From Acanthosepion lycidas (lineage: Eukaryota; Mollusca; Cephalopoda; Sepiida; Sepiidae): a DNA stretch of 64,000 bases. The stretch spans positions 51,959,098 to 52,023,097 of the forward strand of contig OZ010590.1 of NCBI GenBank assembly GCA_963932145.1. Reading direction: 5' to 3'. The translations under genes were made by a program, and so were the position numbers. This document shows positions 54,698-64,000 of this stretch, one piece after another (position 1 is the stretch's first letter; every line of letters begins with the position of its first letter). The notes under the pieces were generated by a model, which was given only the letters and a program-made list of their open reading frames with translations, ran no database searches and was not told the origin of the DNA.

Positions 54698-54763
54698 TTC
54701 TTTGTCATAGATTCCCAGGTCCCTAAAAGGGTTCACAGCAATAAGGATATCTCCAATATAAGT
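54698..54763 (-). CDS. Myosin motor exon, first nucleotide-pocket strand
   Basis: This 66-base exon encodes 22 residues beginning TYIGDILIAVNPF and ending LGIYDKE. That is the strongly conserved early motor segment, 'YTYIGDILIAVNPF...IY' in many unconventional myosins, lying before the P-loop. On the minus strand a pyrimidine-rich tract ending TTTTTCAG gives the acceptor at 54764-54765, and GAA|GTGAGT gives the donor. It starts and ends in phase 0, and the next exon continues in frame. The residue expected before T, usually Y, must come from an upstream exon that I could not find between 54.8 and 64 kb. Confidence 0.93.
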
Positions 54764-54802
54764 CTGAAAAATAAATAATAATTTTAGGATTAAAAACAAA
54801 TC

Positions 54803-55310
54803 TTTTTTTTATCATTTCACCCCAAGCAAAGCAATAAAGCCACTAAAACACAAGGTATTACTGAGTTTGAAAAAAATTGATAAAAAACATTATTAAGGAG
54901 AGAGAATTATAAAAGAACAGGAATTAAGAAAACACAAGATAATAATTAACATTGCATTTAAATTTTTGAAAATCAAAGTTAATAGGAAAGCAAGAGGCCA
55001 AAAGTGATTTCCACAAGCAAGAAGTGCAAGAGAAGGAACTGTTAACATAGAACTTACAGCTATATCTAGCCATTTCAACTGTAAAATAAAGAAACCTTGC
55101 CACCAAACTAATAGTGTGCTTAAATTCATAAAGTCTAAGTACCATATAGGAAACTTTGTCGGAACAATCACAATGAAAATGGTTATAGCAAAGACACAGT
55201 GATGCTATGTTACAGAAATAGGAAACTTACTGAATCCAAGATGCCAGGTCAGGACTGATAACATTGGAGATTTTTCTTGGTATTTTATCAAGAATCTCTA
55301 AATATAGCAG
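54803..55310 (-). pseudogene. LINE 3' end (family A)
   Basis: Tail TTTTTTTATCATTTCACCCC at 54804, then the complement of ORF2's end. Minus-strand frames read FLYFTVEMARYSCKFYVNSS, LLASCFPINFDFQKFKCNVN. It is 40 bases upstream of the first exon's acceptor. Confidence 0.85.
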
Positions 55311-55484
55311 ACAATATGTGTCTATATTTATATAGAGATATTTGCATATATATAAATTAAATATATTTATATACATATATATAAAATATTTTTGAAATCT
55401 ATGAAATATCTACATATCTTCTTTTAGAGTTACCTACTCTTTCATTGTGTTAAGTACTTACTGGATGCTACTTCTAAATTTGCT

Positions 55485-56135
55485 AAGAGCTACAAAGGAT
55501 AGGAAATTGTGAAGAGCCATGATTACCAACATCCTGAAGGGACGCGGCACACAGAACAACAAGATTGCGTAAATAGTTGGCAGAACAGGGATTAGGAAAG
55601 AGAGCAAAAAGACAAACCATAGTAAGAGCTACAAAGGACAGGACGTTGTGGAGAGCCATGACCGCTAACCTTCTGAAGGGACACGGGACATAGAAGAAGA
55701 ACAAGCTTGTGCAAATGGTTGGCAGAATAGAGTTTAGGAAAAAGAGCAAAGAGACAAACCACAGTAAGAGCTACAAAGGACAGGAAGTTGTGGAGAGCAA
55801 TGACTGCCAAAATTCTGGAGGGACACAGCATAGAGAAGAAGAAGCAGCTTGTGTAAATGGTTGGCAGAACAGGGATTAGGAGAGAAAGTGAAAAGACAAA
55901 AATTACTAAGAGGTAAAAAGGACAGGAAGTTGTGGAGAGCCATGACTGCCAAGGTCCTGGAGGGATGCGGCATATAGAAGAAGAAGAACAAGCTTGTGTA
56001 AATGATTGGCAGAACTGAGATTAGGAGAGAGTAAAATGACAAACCTTATTAAGAGGTTCAAAGGACAGGAAGTTGTGGGGAACTATGATTACCAACGTCC
56101 TGAAGGGTCACGGTACATAGAAGAAGAAGAATACT
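55485..56135. repeat. About 140-bp tandem repeat, five copies, LINE-derived
   Basis: Copies start (TAAGAG) at 55485, 55624, 55766, 55908 and 56051, so periods are 139-143. Each carries CTACAAAGGACAGGA, GTTGTGGAGAGCCATGAC and CCTGAAGGGACACGG. The first part of the unit matches, in complement, LINE DNA at 27660-27720 (CCCTTCAGGACGTTGG, CCTGTCCTTTGTAGCTCTTA). The array therefore grew from a piece of an RTE-like LINE. Minus-strand open frames of 79-102 codons through it are by-products. Confidence 0.93.
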
Positions 56136-56284
56136 TATAAATGTGTAGACAGTATAAAAGTGACTATATTAATATTTACTTATGTATGGCATAAAATGAA
56201 ATAAAAAGAAATAAGGGGTGCAAAGAATATACTGTTCAAATCTGGGTGGACATACCTTCTTTAAAAATCAGTATTTAAAAATCT

Positions 56285-56787
56285 TGCATTTTTTTTTTAC
56301 CTAGACTTGAATACTAAACACCGGTGATAGTTGGGAAGGAGTAATGTTGTCATATTTGGACGGGAGCTGCCCAATCCTCACTTTCCATCCTCGATAGAGT
56401 TCAAAAGCGTCTCTGAGTCCTTTTGGGTGACTAATTATTTTCCAGCCTCCAACCTCCCACTGACAGGTGGGATGTGCCACGCCTCTCTGACCTGTTGGTC
56501 TGAGCACTTTCCATGGAACTAGATTCATTGGTTCTGCCAGGCCTGACCTTCACAGGTAGGACCAACCATACCATTTATATTGTAGCAAACCACCCAAATT
56601 CCCTCGGTGAGAAGTTCCACTCAAACAGCTTCCCACGAACCACTGCCCTGTGAAACAGACTTCCAATCTTAACCTGTTCAAGTCTAGGTTTAACCATTTT
56701 CTTCCCCTCCTATACATATAAACTGCCTCTTAAAGTAACACTCTACTACAAGTGACTCCAGGGCCTTGTACAGGGTGAACTTTACTG

Positions 56788-56790
<3 letters not shown>
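56285..56790 (+). pseudogene. LINE 3' end (family B)
   Basis: Third family B tail: plus strand shows GAGCTGCCCAATCCTCACTT, CCACGAACCACTGCCCTGTG, complement of the LWN...FP..YN block in broken frames, and ends at the AT run at 56790. Confidence 0.78.

Positions 56791-56831
<41 letters not shown>
56790..56831. repeat. (AT)n microsatellite
   Basis: TA run at the 3' end of a LINE tail. Confidence 0.9.
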
Positions 56832-56833
<2 letters not shown>

Positions 56834-57084
56834 ATTTACTTTGAAAAGTACACTTCTTTATTCTCTTTCTCTGTCAAGCAAGACGGAAGGATCAACCTGC
56901 CTTGAAAATCAACATTCAAGTTCCTGAGTTTTATCTGGATTTGAACATTGGCCACATGCACCAGGAGGAAGTAATAAACTACTCAAACCACCAATCACAT
57001 CTGACCTTTTGACTGGAACAAGGCCACAACCATGTGAGCGAGATTTAAACTCGTTTCGACAGCACTAATGAAACTAGTTTGCAT

Positions 57085-57295
57085 CCTTTTATGTGGTCTG
57101 TTTCTTTCAGGGTGTGAGAAATCAAGGCTCTCCACACTTTCTGTCTTTTCTTGTTCTGGGCAATGTTTGGCTCTTTGTACTCACTCTGCCATTCGTTCTC
57201 CCGAACTCTTTAGATACACTACTCACTGTTTCCCTCTACCCTTGCTTCCTTCAATATGTCCTGTGAGAGTTAAATTTTCCACAATTTCATTTTAA
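57085..57295 (-). pseudogene. LINE (family D) short fragment
   Basis: Complement resembles 18.6-18.8 kb (TGAGAAATCAAGGCTCTCCA, CTTCAATATGTCCTGTGAGA). Weakly kept. Confidence 0.5.
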
Positions 57296-57340
57296 GTATA
57301 ACCGTCTTTATTTAAACATCTAGGAAATATTTTAACAGAT

Positions 57341-58165
57341 GAGAGTGTGCTAACTACCACCACCATTACATACACACAGTACATAGAAATCATGCGACAA
57401 GCATTCATTGGTTGATCTCCTCAAAACTAGCTCGCCCATTGGTCAATTCCGACCAATCAGATATCCTGCACGTGAGGAATAATTTTCCCGCGCACAAGCT
57501 TCTGAGCCTACCACGTGATACACAGCCATATATAAACAAAACGCGAATAAGCTCCCTCGTGTTTCTCTTCATTCATCTTTCTCCTTGCTGCCAAGATGTA
57601 ATCTTCAAGAGCTCCCGTATTAACCTTGCGCTCAGACGTTAAAGACCATTACCAACATTCACGCAAGTACGAACTCTTAACTCTTCAGTCTCTCTTGCAT
57701 TTCAATCTTTGCTGCCAAAATGTAACCTTCAAGAACTCCCGTCTTGACCATGCAGTCAGACGTTAAAGAACATTACAACATTCACGCAAGTACAACTCTT
57801 AACTCTTCTGAACTCTTACCAACTTTACCAATTCACATTTCCTAACATGCTAAAGGAGCTTTATTCTTCTAAACTACAGTTTAATAATTACTTCATCTTT
57901 ATGAGCTCAGGTACAAATATTTCCAAATCTAAGAGATATAACTCTATCAAACCTTCAGCTTATATGCATGTACATCAACACTAATAAAATGAATTGTTAT
58001 GTTTTGAATCATTACATTCTGTTTTGTACTTTATACTATGTGCTATTTTACATGAAATATAAATTGCACTATGCACGCCACATTGGATAGTAACCTCGAG
58101 CGTCTTTGCTTTCCTTAATCATGCCTTTCGTAGTCAAAAGATAAATATATGTAGTACACACTCAC
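57341..58165 (+). promoter_or_regulatory. Promoter-like segment, possibly a solo LTR
   Basis: A stretch unlike its surroundings: CATTGG and CCAATCAG boxes (57400-57465), CACGTG-type sites (GCACGTGAGG, CCACGTGATA), then TATATAAAC at 57531 with a pyrimidine-rich start region about 30 bases on (TTTCTCTTCATTCATC). Behind it a 124-bp unit (TTGCTGCCAA(G/A)ATGTAA..) is duplicated at 57585 and 57709. Edges TGAGAGTGTGCTAACTAC and GTAGTACACACTCA are roughly complementary. This fits an LTR or a strong Pol II promoter on the plus strand, antisense to the myosin gene. No target duplication was found. Confidence 0.45.
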
Positions 58166-58247
58166 CGCCTACAAGGGAAAATGTGACAGTGAAATCCAAA
58201 GGCACATAGGAATAGCAAAAGAATCCTTACAAAAACTAAACAAAGAA

Positions 58248-59054
58248 CAGAGCAACCTCGGTTCTCGAACATAATTTGTTCTGAAAGTCTGTTCTAAAAC
58301 TGAATTGTTCCAGAACCGAATCATCTTTTGCCATTACAATTAATGTAAAAGAGATTAATTCGTTTCCACGCATCAGATGAATACTTATTTACATACTTAC
58401 ACTATATATTCAGGTAAATCTTTCTCTGGGTTTTCTTTTCTTTTGTATTTCAGTAAAAACCTGTCCAATGTTAGTTGTTTTGGCCTGCATTGTAAGATCA
58501 TTATAAATTCCTAATACTTTCTCACAAATAAATGTCTCACTGATACTGTCACCTGCTGTTTCTCATTTATAAAAATAAGCAATAATTTTTCCACTTCTTT
58601 GAGTATCTTTGGTCTTTGTTTACTAATAAAAGTCACTCCTTTTCTAACATCAGCTACTTTTATGACTTCCTTATGTTTTAGAATAGTAGATATTGTCGAG
58701 ATCTGACACACGAACGCCATTTTCGTGTTTTGCAATGATTTCTTTCTTCAATTCAATTGCTTTTCGCTCAACTTTTCTTTTTCCTTTACCAGTATCACTG
58801 CTCGCTTTCTTTGGAGTCATGACTAAGGACAAATGAAGAGAAAAAAAGGCACAGTACAATAAAATTGAAAAAAAAAGCACAACCCAACACACGAATGTAT
58901 ACAAGACGGCAGTCGACTCAGAAAGGATTCCGTTCAGGTTAACTCGGTTCGGCAATATTGTCCGAGAACTGAAATTTTCTTCGATAAACGAGGGATTTTT
59001 AGTTCGAATTTTCTGTTCGGAAACCGATTTTGTTCGAGAGCCGAGGTTGCTCTG
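58248..59054 (-). mobile_element. Tigger/pogo-type DNA transposon, internally deleted
   Basis: Ends CAGAGCAACCTCGGTTCTCG and complement CGAGAGCCGAGGTTGCTCTG, 20 bases with one mismatch, followed on the right by TA. Inside, on the minus strand, is the N-terminal part of a Tigger transposase. The other two-thirds, with the catalytic DDE domain, are missing, so the copy is not autonomous. Confidence 0.9.
58511..58820 (-). pseudogene. Tigger transposase N-terminus, broken
   Basis: Starts MTPKKASSDTGKGKRKVERK at 58820, continues AIELKKEIIAKHENGVRVSD, changes frame, then STISTILKHKEVIKVADVRK and GVTFISKQRPKILKEVEKLL. This is the CENP-B-type helix-turn-helix pair of Tigger/jerky transposases, which binds the terminal repeats. 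At least one frame change separates the first helix-turn-helix halves, and a further one follows the LLIFINEKQ block. Confidence 0.93.
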
Positions 59055-59295
59055 TATTAAGAAACAGGAAGGTTTTGTTAGAGTCAAAGAAAAGTGTGCT
59101 GAACTTCTATGTAATATCAATCCTCATATATGGCAGTAAATGTTCACAGATGAAGAAACTTGAGGCAAAAAATGGGATTATACAGAAGGATGCTGAGAAT
59201 ACCATGGATAGAGCATGTAAGGAACAAGAACAGTTAAAGAAATAAGAACAAAAAGTACAAGTATACATAAAATCAGAAAATCGAGCCGGTTGAAA

Positions 59296-60500
59296 TCTGA
59301 AATCCTTGTGTTGAACGCCAAAATTTTTCAGGTAAATTGGAGCCGATCTTTGTCTATAAAAATCCCTACAATACGACCATCAACAGGAGTAGGAGAAACG
59401 ACACCGGGCAGTGGGAGACGCTACAACTTATACCTTATGTGTCTTCAATGTAGAGCTTTGTTTTGAGAAGAGTACTTGTTCACTGTCGTGGGGATAGCTA
59501 TTTTGTTACAATAGTCGGAGTGAAAATGAGTCTTAATTCTGTTGTGAAAACGACAATTTGACTGTCAAGACTTTGTTAGGGAGAGGTTTCGCGTCCGCTT
59601 CTTTGAGTCTACGCCCGGTTATGTTTTCAGATGTTTTTTTTAGATCTTAACAACAGAATTAAGTCTCAGTTTCACCCCGACTATTGTAACAAAATAGCTG
59701 TTCCCACGACAGTGAACAAGTACTGTTCTCAAAACAACGCTCTACATTGAAGACACATAAGGCACGAACATATTCTGTCACGAACTTCGACAACTCACAT
59801 CAAATCGCAAGAACATTCACATTTTATACCTTCAAGGTCAACTGCTGGGGAAAGATTCCAAGGATCACCGTTTGAATAAAAAAAAATGAGAGAAAAGTTC
59901 AAATAAAATGATATAATTTAAACATAGGATACACAAATTTTAACTGTAATTACTTATGAAAGTTTTAAAAAAATTCTTCTCTTTGACTGTAAAGAAATGA
60001 ACATGAATCGTCTTTCAGTGAAGAAGAGAGAAAGTGGAGTTGAGCCAAGACCAAAAGGAGTCCGCTGTTGTTTTGATGAGAAAGACAAGACATCGACGTT
60101 GACTCTTGTCTCTTTACTGCTGTCAGTCCTTTTGCCAAATTGAATGAATGTTTGGTTTTTTATGGTCGTGTGTAAGCTCCAGAGGCCTATATTTATTTAC
60201 TTACGGGAGTTGATTTTATATTTGCTGTTTATTTTTATTAGTTTGAAAATTTGAAGTATGTTTGAAATCCGGAAGACTGTGCAGAACCCTTGCGCTGTGT
60301 GTTTAATTTTGTTATTTTCTCCTTTGATTTGGTGTTTTTCACTTCCGCATGCTCTGCAAAATATATCCTTATTAACTGGGTTCGAGCTCACTGAAAAGCC
60401 TTCCTTGTACCTTTCTTCCTTATAATTTGCATGGCATTTTTGTTGTGATATTTCTTGTTTTTCCCTAATATTTAGTAAAATTTCATTTTATTTTAATTTA
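59296..60500. repeat. Unknown dispersed repeat with internal palindrome, copy 1
   Basis: Begins AAATCTGAAATCCTTGTGTT and includes CAATACGACCATCAACAGGA and TATAAAAATCCCTAC. Bases about 59446-59553 and 59643-59750 are inverted copies of each other (GACAGTGAACAAGTACT and complement). The same sequence, without the inversion, is at 63187-63730. No family, coding frame or terminal motif recognised. GC-richer than the surroundings and fairly CpG-rich. Confidence 0.82.
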
Positions 60501-60504
60501 ATAA

Positions 60505-60728
60505 CATTCTTAAGTTTAAACAACGATGAAGTCATCATAAAAAGAGCATATTTAAGGCCAGACCATAAACGATTTGAAAAAAAAATTGAAGATCTGACTT
60601 TAGGAATTCTTCAGAAACAGAAACTCGATATCTAAGAAAATTTTAGAAACATAACCCACAATAATGATGAGATATTTGAATTATTTTTAGATAATAGCGT
60701 AGAGTTTGATGAGGATGAGGAAAAAAAC
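60505..60728. other. Short non-repeat stretch
   Basis: No feature recognised. Confidence 0.4.
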
Positions 60729-61008
60729 TTGATACATGCTAAGGTGATCATGTATCATTCGATACATGACTAACGAGACAGATTTTTTCCTGCAGTAGGT
60801 TGCCATTACTTTCTGCGGTAGACCAGTTGCCATCCAAGACTATAGAACCCAGTCTGTCCTGCTATTTACCCATAGCTGGGGGGGAGAAGAGGATTCATAC
60901 CTTTTCCAAGGGTATTAGCACGTAAGTGAAGGTAATGTATTTGACTGGAATTCGAACTCGGCTCTCCGATTCCACAATCTGAGCCGCTATCCACTATTCC
61001 ACCGTTAG
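60729..61008 (-). repeat. tRNA-type SINE, near complete (family S1)
   Basis: Minus-strand copy with head (GGTGGAATAGTGGATAGCGG; B box GAGTTCGAATTCC), body (GCTAATACCCTTGGAAAAGG, CAGCTATGGGTAAATAGCAG) and tail to CATGTATCGAATGATACATG. It is the closest to consensus in the window. Confidence 0.92.
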
Positions 61009-61440
61009 AGCGATTAAAAGAAAATAAATAATCCTCCTCCCTTTGCTAGTAAGGAGATGGACACGTCAAAACATGCTATATTTCACTCAAACATATTCAT
61101 GAACATTTAGTTGTGTATACAATTTACGTCTAACAAAAAAACTATTGTTTAAAAACTTTCCTTTTGTTAATTTGTCTAATAAACTCTGCATCGCAAATCA
61201 ATTCGTCTGTTATTTTATGCATGTACTATTTTCCTCCATCATTACTTCATGTAATACAAAATTTTGCCATAAGAAACCTTACACATTTAATTACTGAAGT
61301 AGTGATTAGCTACTTCAGTAATTAAATGTGTCACTAACCTAACAAGTCTAGAAGTACTTAAAGGAAAGGTCAGTTTTAGGATTAATTGTATTATAGCCAT
61401 TTTTCACAATATATCTTACATAAAGTTAAAGTATCTGTCT

Positions 61441-61765
61441 ATATATTTCTGAGATGAGGTATTATGTACAATATTTACATTATTCGGACTATTGTCCTCA
61501 TCTTTGTTGCCATATTTATCACGACGTTTCGGCCGGTGGTTGGAATGTCGAACTGAACCCTTTATTTCGCTCACTGGGGTAGACTGTTCTTGTTCCACGT
61601 ACCATGTCTAATCGATGTCAGTTATCAGTTATCTCCTATTAATTCCCCTCTCCAAGTTCTCCACCGCCTTAACCAGGTATTGAACTCACAAATCTTTGGG
61701 TCCTGTCACTAGATCTAACCAACGTCTTAATCCACTGTGCCATATGTCCTTAAGGACATGAATTT
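61441..61765 (-). mobile_element. tRNA-headed SINE-like element, single-ended copy
   Basis: Same family as 46336-46841, in minus orientation: head (GGCACAGTGGATTAAGACG, B box GAGTTCAATACC), body (ATAACTGATAACTGACATCG, AACAGTCTACCCCAGTGAGC, AAATAAAGGGTTCAG) and tail CCGAATAATGTAAATATTGT. No inverted second tail is seen. The ribozyme-like part is shortened: CGGCCGAAACGUCGUG remains (61517-61535) without the CUGANGA side. Confidence 0.88.
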
Positions 61766-62034
61766 CTGGGACCTATAAATTTAATGTCTTCAGCGACCGT
61801 TTTTTACCAGTGCTCATATTGCAATTTTGATGTTATCATTGCATATTTTTTACCAGAGCTCATATTGCAATTTTTCGTTGTTAGTATTGCTTTTTCTCTG
61901 GTACTCCTTATTACTGGTTCCCATATTGTATTCATTTCTATGCTTGGTCAGCTAAGGTGATTTTTGTGGCCTAGCAAATGTAATGATTCCTTAAGTTTAC
62001 GAATTTTCCAATGATGTTCTTTATCTATGATTTC

Positions 62035-62640
62035 AACCTCATCCCACAGAGGGCGGTGATCTCCTTTTTCTCTCCATATGTGTCCAGCCACGCCTGATTT
62101 TTTTCACTTCCCCTCGTGTTACAGCTTTTTGATGTTCTTGAAGCCTTGCCTTAAGGGAGTGGCCTGTCTCCCCTTTATATTTCTTTCCACAGCTGCACAG
62201 GATGGCGTACACACAGTCTTTAGTCATGTTCTCCTATATGATGGGGGGTCTTACTCGGGAGAGATATCTGCGAAGTGTCGTCCAGCTTTTGAAGGTTGTC
62301 CTGATGTTATATAGACCGCAGGTCTTTTGTATTTTCTCCGATAACCCCTTCACATAAGGCAGGCAGACTGTTTTCTGAGTGTTGTTGTCCTCCTTTTGTA
62401 CCCGCCTATCCCAGTTTATTGGGGCTGCTGCCATATACCCAGGGTAGTTGTTACGTTGTAGGGTACTGCTTATACTGACCAATTCTTTATTTAATGACCC
62501 TGGGTCGCCACTTATGAGTTTTGCTGGGTGTTGTAAGCAACGGACGATCCCTTTCTTTATGCTGTATGGATGGTGGGTGTTGAAATTGAGGTACTATCTG
62601 TTGAATGTCGATTTGCGGTAAAGTAAAGATAGAAACTATC
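62035..62640 (-). pseudogene. Penelope GIY-YIG endonuclease fragment
   Basis: Minus-strand CVYAILCSCGKKYKGETGHS, LKARLQEHQKAVTRGEVKK is the core of a Penelope (Neptune-like) GIY-YIG domain, where 'CSCGK.Y.GET' replaces the canonical YIG. Upstream PYVKGLSEKIQKTCGLYNIR and TTFKSWTTLRRYLSRV are the usual linker after the reverse transcriptase. Two frames. It belongs to a different lineage from the 37.5-kb element, which has YIGETSRN. Confidence 0.88.
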
Positions 62641-62689
62641 TTGGTCTTCCATGGATTTTCAAGTGAACTCGTTTTTAGGTTTCCAACTT

Positions 62690-63180
62690 AAAAAAAAATT
62701 AAAGAAGTAATGTTTGATATTAAAATTAATACGGGAATTCTTTCTGTACCTGTTTTAATATAGATTTTAATGTCCAAGTGTTCCACCTCATAACAATTTT
62801 TTTAAACACTGTCAGGATATTTAAAGCAAAACTGTATTTAACCAACATTAAATTTCATTAATGCTTAATTTTGTTTCACAAATTCTTTACGTTTTGCATC
62901 GAAATTTTAATATAAATTTAATAAAACTTTCATATGAAGGGTGAATGTTACAAATTTTTTTACTGAGTAATTTTCAGCTCTGAGTAGTTTGGGGGAACGA
63001 TGTAAAAATAATTTACTGAAACCTGAACCTTGCCAGCCTGCATGCATGCATGCAAAGCTCTTTGACCAAGGAGTGGGGAGGGTCAATTAAAGGTGAAGGA
63101 AAGGGAAATAAATACAGAAGTATTTTTCTACAATAAATTGTTTTGATAAACGTGATGTTTTAACCAATGGCTACTCTAGC
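62690..63180. other. Intergenic or intronic stretch, nothing recognised
   Basis: AT-rich, with a short CATGCATGCATGCATG run near 63042. Confidence 0.5.
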
Positions 63181-63186
63181 GAAGTG

Positions 63187-63730
63187 AAATCTGAAATACT
63201 TGTGTTGACCACCAAAATTTTTCGGGTAAATCAGAGCCGACCTTTGACTATAAAAAAAACCCTGCAATACGACCATCAACGGGAGTAGGAAATGCGACGT
63301 CGAGGAGTGGGATACGCGTCAGATTTTAAAAACGTCTGAAAACCTGACTGATCTTTAATTCAAAGAAGCAGCCGGGAAACCGCTCCCCAACGAAGTCTTG
63401 CCAACCAAATTGTTGTTTTCACAACAGAATTAACTCTCTTTTTCATCCCAACTATTGTAAAAAAAAAAAATAGTTGTTCCCACGACAGAGAACAAGTACT
63501 GTTATAAAAACAATGCTCTACGTTGAAGATTCAGAACTCGAAAGGCACAAATGGATTCTGTGACAAATTTCGACAACTCACATTGCATCACAAGATCTTA
63601 AGAACATTCACTTTTTTATACCTTCAAAGTCAATATATCCTTTTAACTGGGTTTGACTTAACTGAAATCCTTTTTTTTTTGTACTTTCTTCCTTGTAACT
63701 TGCATTGTTTTGTACACGCTGACATTTTTA
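63187..63730. repeat. Unknown dispersed repeat, copy 2
   Basis: Collinear with 59296-60450 after removal of one inverted arm: AAATCTGAAATACTTGTGTT, CAATACGACCATCAACGGGA, CCACGACAGAGAACAAGTAC, TTCGACAACTCACAT, and further the AACTGGGTT...TTTCTTCCTT(A/G)TAA segment that follows in the first copy near 60376-60425. Confidence 0.82.
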
Positions 63731-64000
63731 ATGTGATATTTCATGTTACTTGATTGATATTTGATTGTAAAACTTAATCTTTTTCCTACAACTACCATTG
63801 AGACTTATTTTAGAGAAAATTAGTTACTTGTCCAGGAAATTAGTACTTTGTGCATCACTAATATTTAGTAGAATTGGCTTTTATTTTTATTTAATAATTT
63901 TTTTTAGGTTTTTTATCTCATTTGAGTATATCTCGTCATTTTTTACGGTACGACTTGTTTGATTTTCATTATCCACAATCGCTTTTAACCGAATCCATGA

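Larger units (their letters stand above)
4716..54763 (-). other. Span of unconventional myosin heavy chain gene (partial, four exons seen)
   Basis: Four exons on the minus strand read in order from high to low coordinate and give an uninterrupted 134-codon stretch of a myosin motor domain plus one base of the next codon. Exon-end phases are 0, 2, 0 and 1, and each acceptor fits the preceding donor. Myosin motors hydrolyse ATP to move on actin. The introns are 17,551, 5,590 and 26,504 bp and hold nearly all mobile DNA in the window. The sequence between P-loop and switch I is short, and the upstream motif TYIGDILIAVNPF suits the class III/VII/X group, but class was not resolved. The exons for the N-terminus and for everything after switch I were not found here. 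All transposon features between these coordinates are intronic to this gene. Confidence 0.93.

Noticed and set aside
55483-56042. Minus-strand frames of 79-102 codons with repeated cysteine-rich text
   Set aside because: They run through the 140-bp tandem array and repeat with it.
54764-64000. Upstream myosin exon (start of motor) in the high-coordinate end
   Set aside because: I looked for a minus-strand segment ending in 'YTY' with a donor and found none that I could support; the exon is probably outside the window or too diverged for reading by eye.

Overview
This window looks like intronic DNA from a large, AT-rich, repeat-laden animal genome, most likely a mollusc and plausibly a cephalopod. 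That guess is an inference from the mix of Penelope-like elements, tRNA-type and 5S-type SINEs, RTE-like LINEs, Helitron, hAT, mariner and pogo relics, and from very large introns. No search was possible. Nothing prokaryotic is visible.

One host gene is recognised. Four short minus-strand exons (54698-54763, 37016-37146, 31323-31425, 4716-4818) have consensus splice sites, compatible phases and a continuous translation of the myosin motor from the first nucleotide-pocket strand through the P-loop (GESGAGKT) to switch I (NDNSSRFGK). Intron lengths are 17,551, 5,590 and 26,504 bp, so a 134-codon piece of motor domain spans 50 kb. The N-terminal and later exons lie outside the window or were not found. 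The class cannot be fixed from memory; it resembles the class III/VII/X group of unconventional myosins.

Almost everything else is transposon-derived. Region 1-7 kb: Penelope fragments, simple repeats, an 85-bp tandem array, a SINE and a palindromic mariner MITE. 7-10 kb: a 69-bp higher-order array and a decayed Helitron with a recognisable 3' end. 10-14 kb: LINE tails and a mariner-type transposase relic. 14-18 kb: two palindromic elements with hammerhead-like ends, and between them a 1.4-kb 29-bp satellite. 18-30 kb: LINE pieces, a broken Ty3/Gypsy-type LTR element (21.6-25.6 kb), a 5S-derived SINE, a second mariner MITE and more LINEs. 30-37 kb: LINE tails, a Gypsy fossil split by a pogo-type MITE, a hAT MITE and a second copy of the transposase relic. 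37.5-39.8 kb: a Penelope-like element with reverse transcriptase, GIY-YIG endonuclease and a hammerhead-like 3' region. 40-48 kb: LINEs, a 56-bp array, a cluster of hammerhead-like motifs, a third palindromic element and a hAT MITE. 48.9-51.9 kb: a second, inverted and 5'-truncated copy of the LTR element. 52-64 kb: SINEs, a tandem array derived from LINE DNA, a promoter-like or solo-LTR-like segment, a Tigger-type transposon, a duplicated unknown repeat and a Penelope GIY-YIG fragment.

The most interesting signal is a set of tRNA-headed, SINE-like elements at 14.1, 17.1, 46.3 and 61.4 kb. Their tail carries a hammerhead-ribozyme core (CUGANGA, stem II, GAAA, then usually a GUA-type site). 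At three of the four loci a second, inverted tail lies at the other end, so each element is a fold-back flanked by two outward-facing ribozyme-like motifs. Similar motifs sit at the end of the Penelope element at 37.6 kb and, less clearly, at 43.6-43.8 kb.
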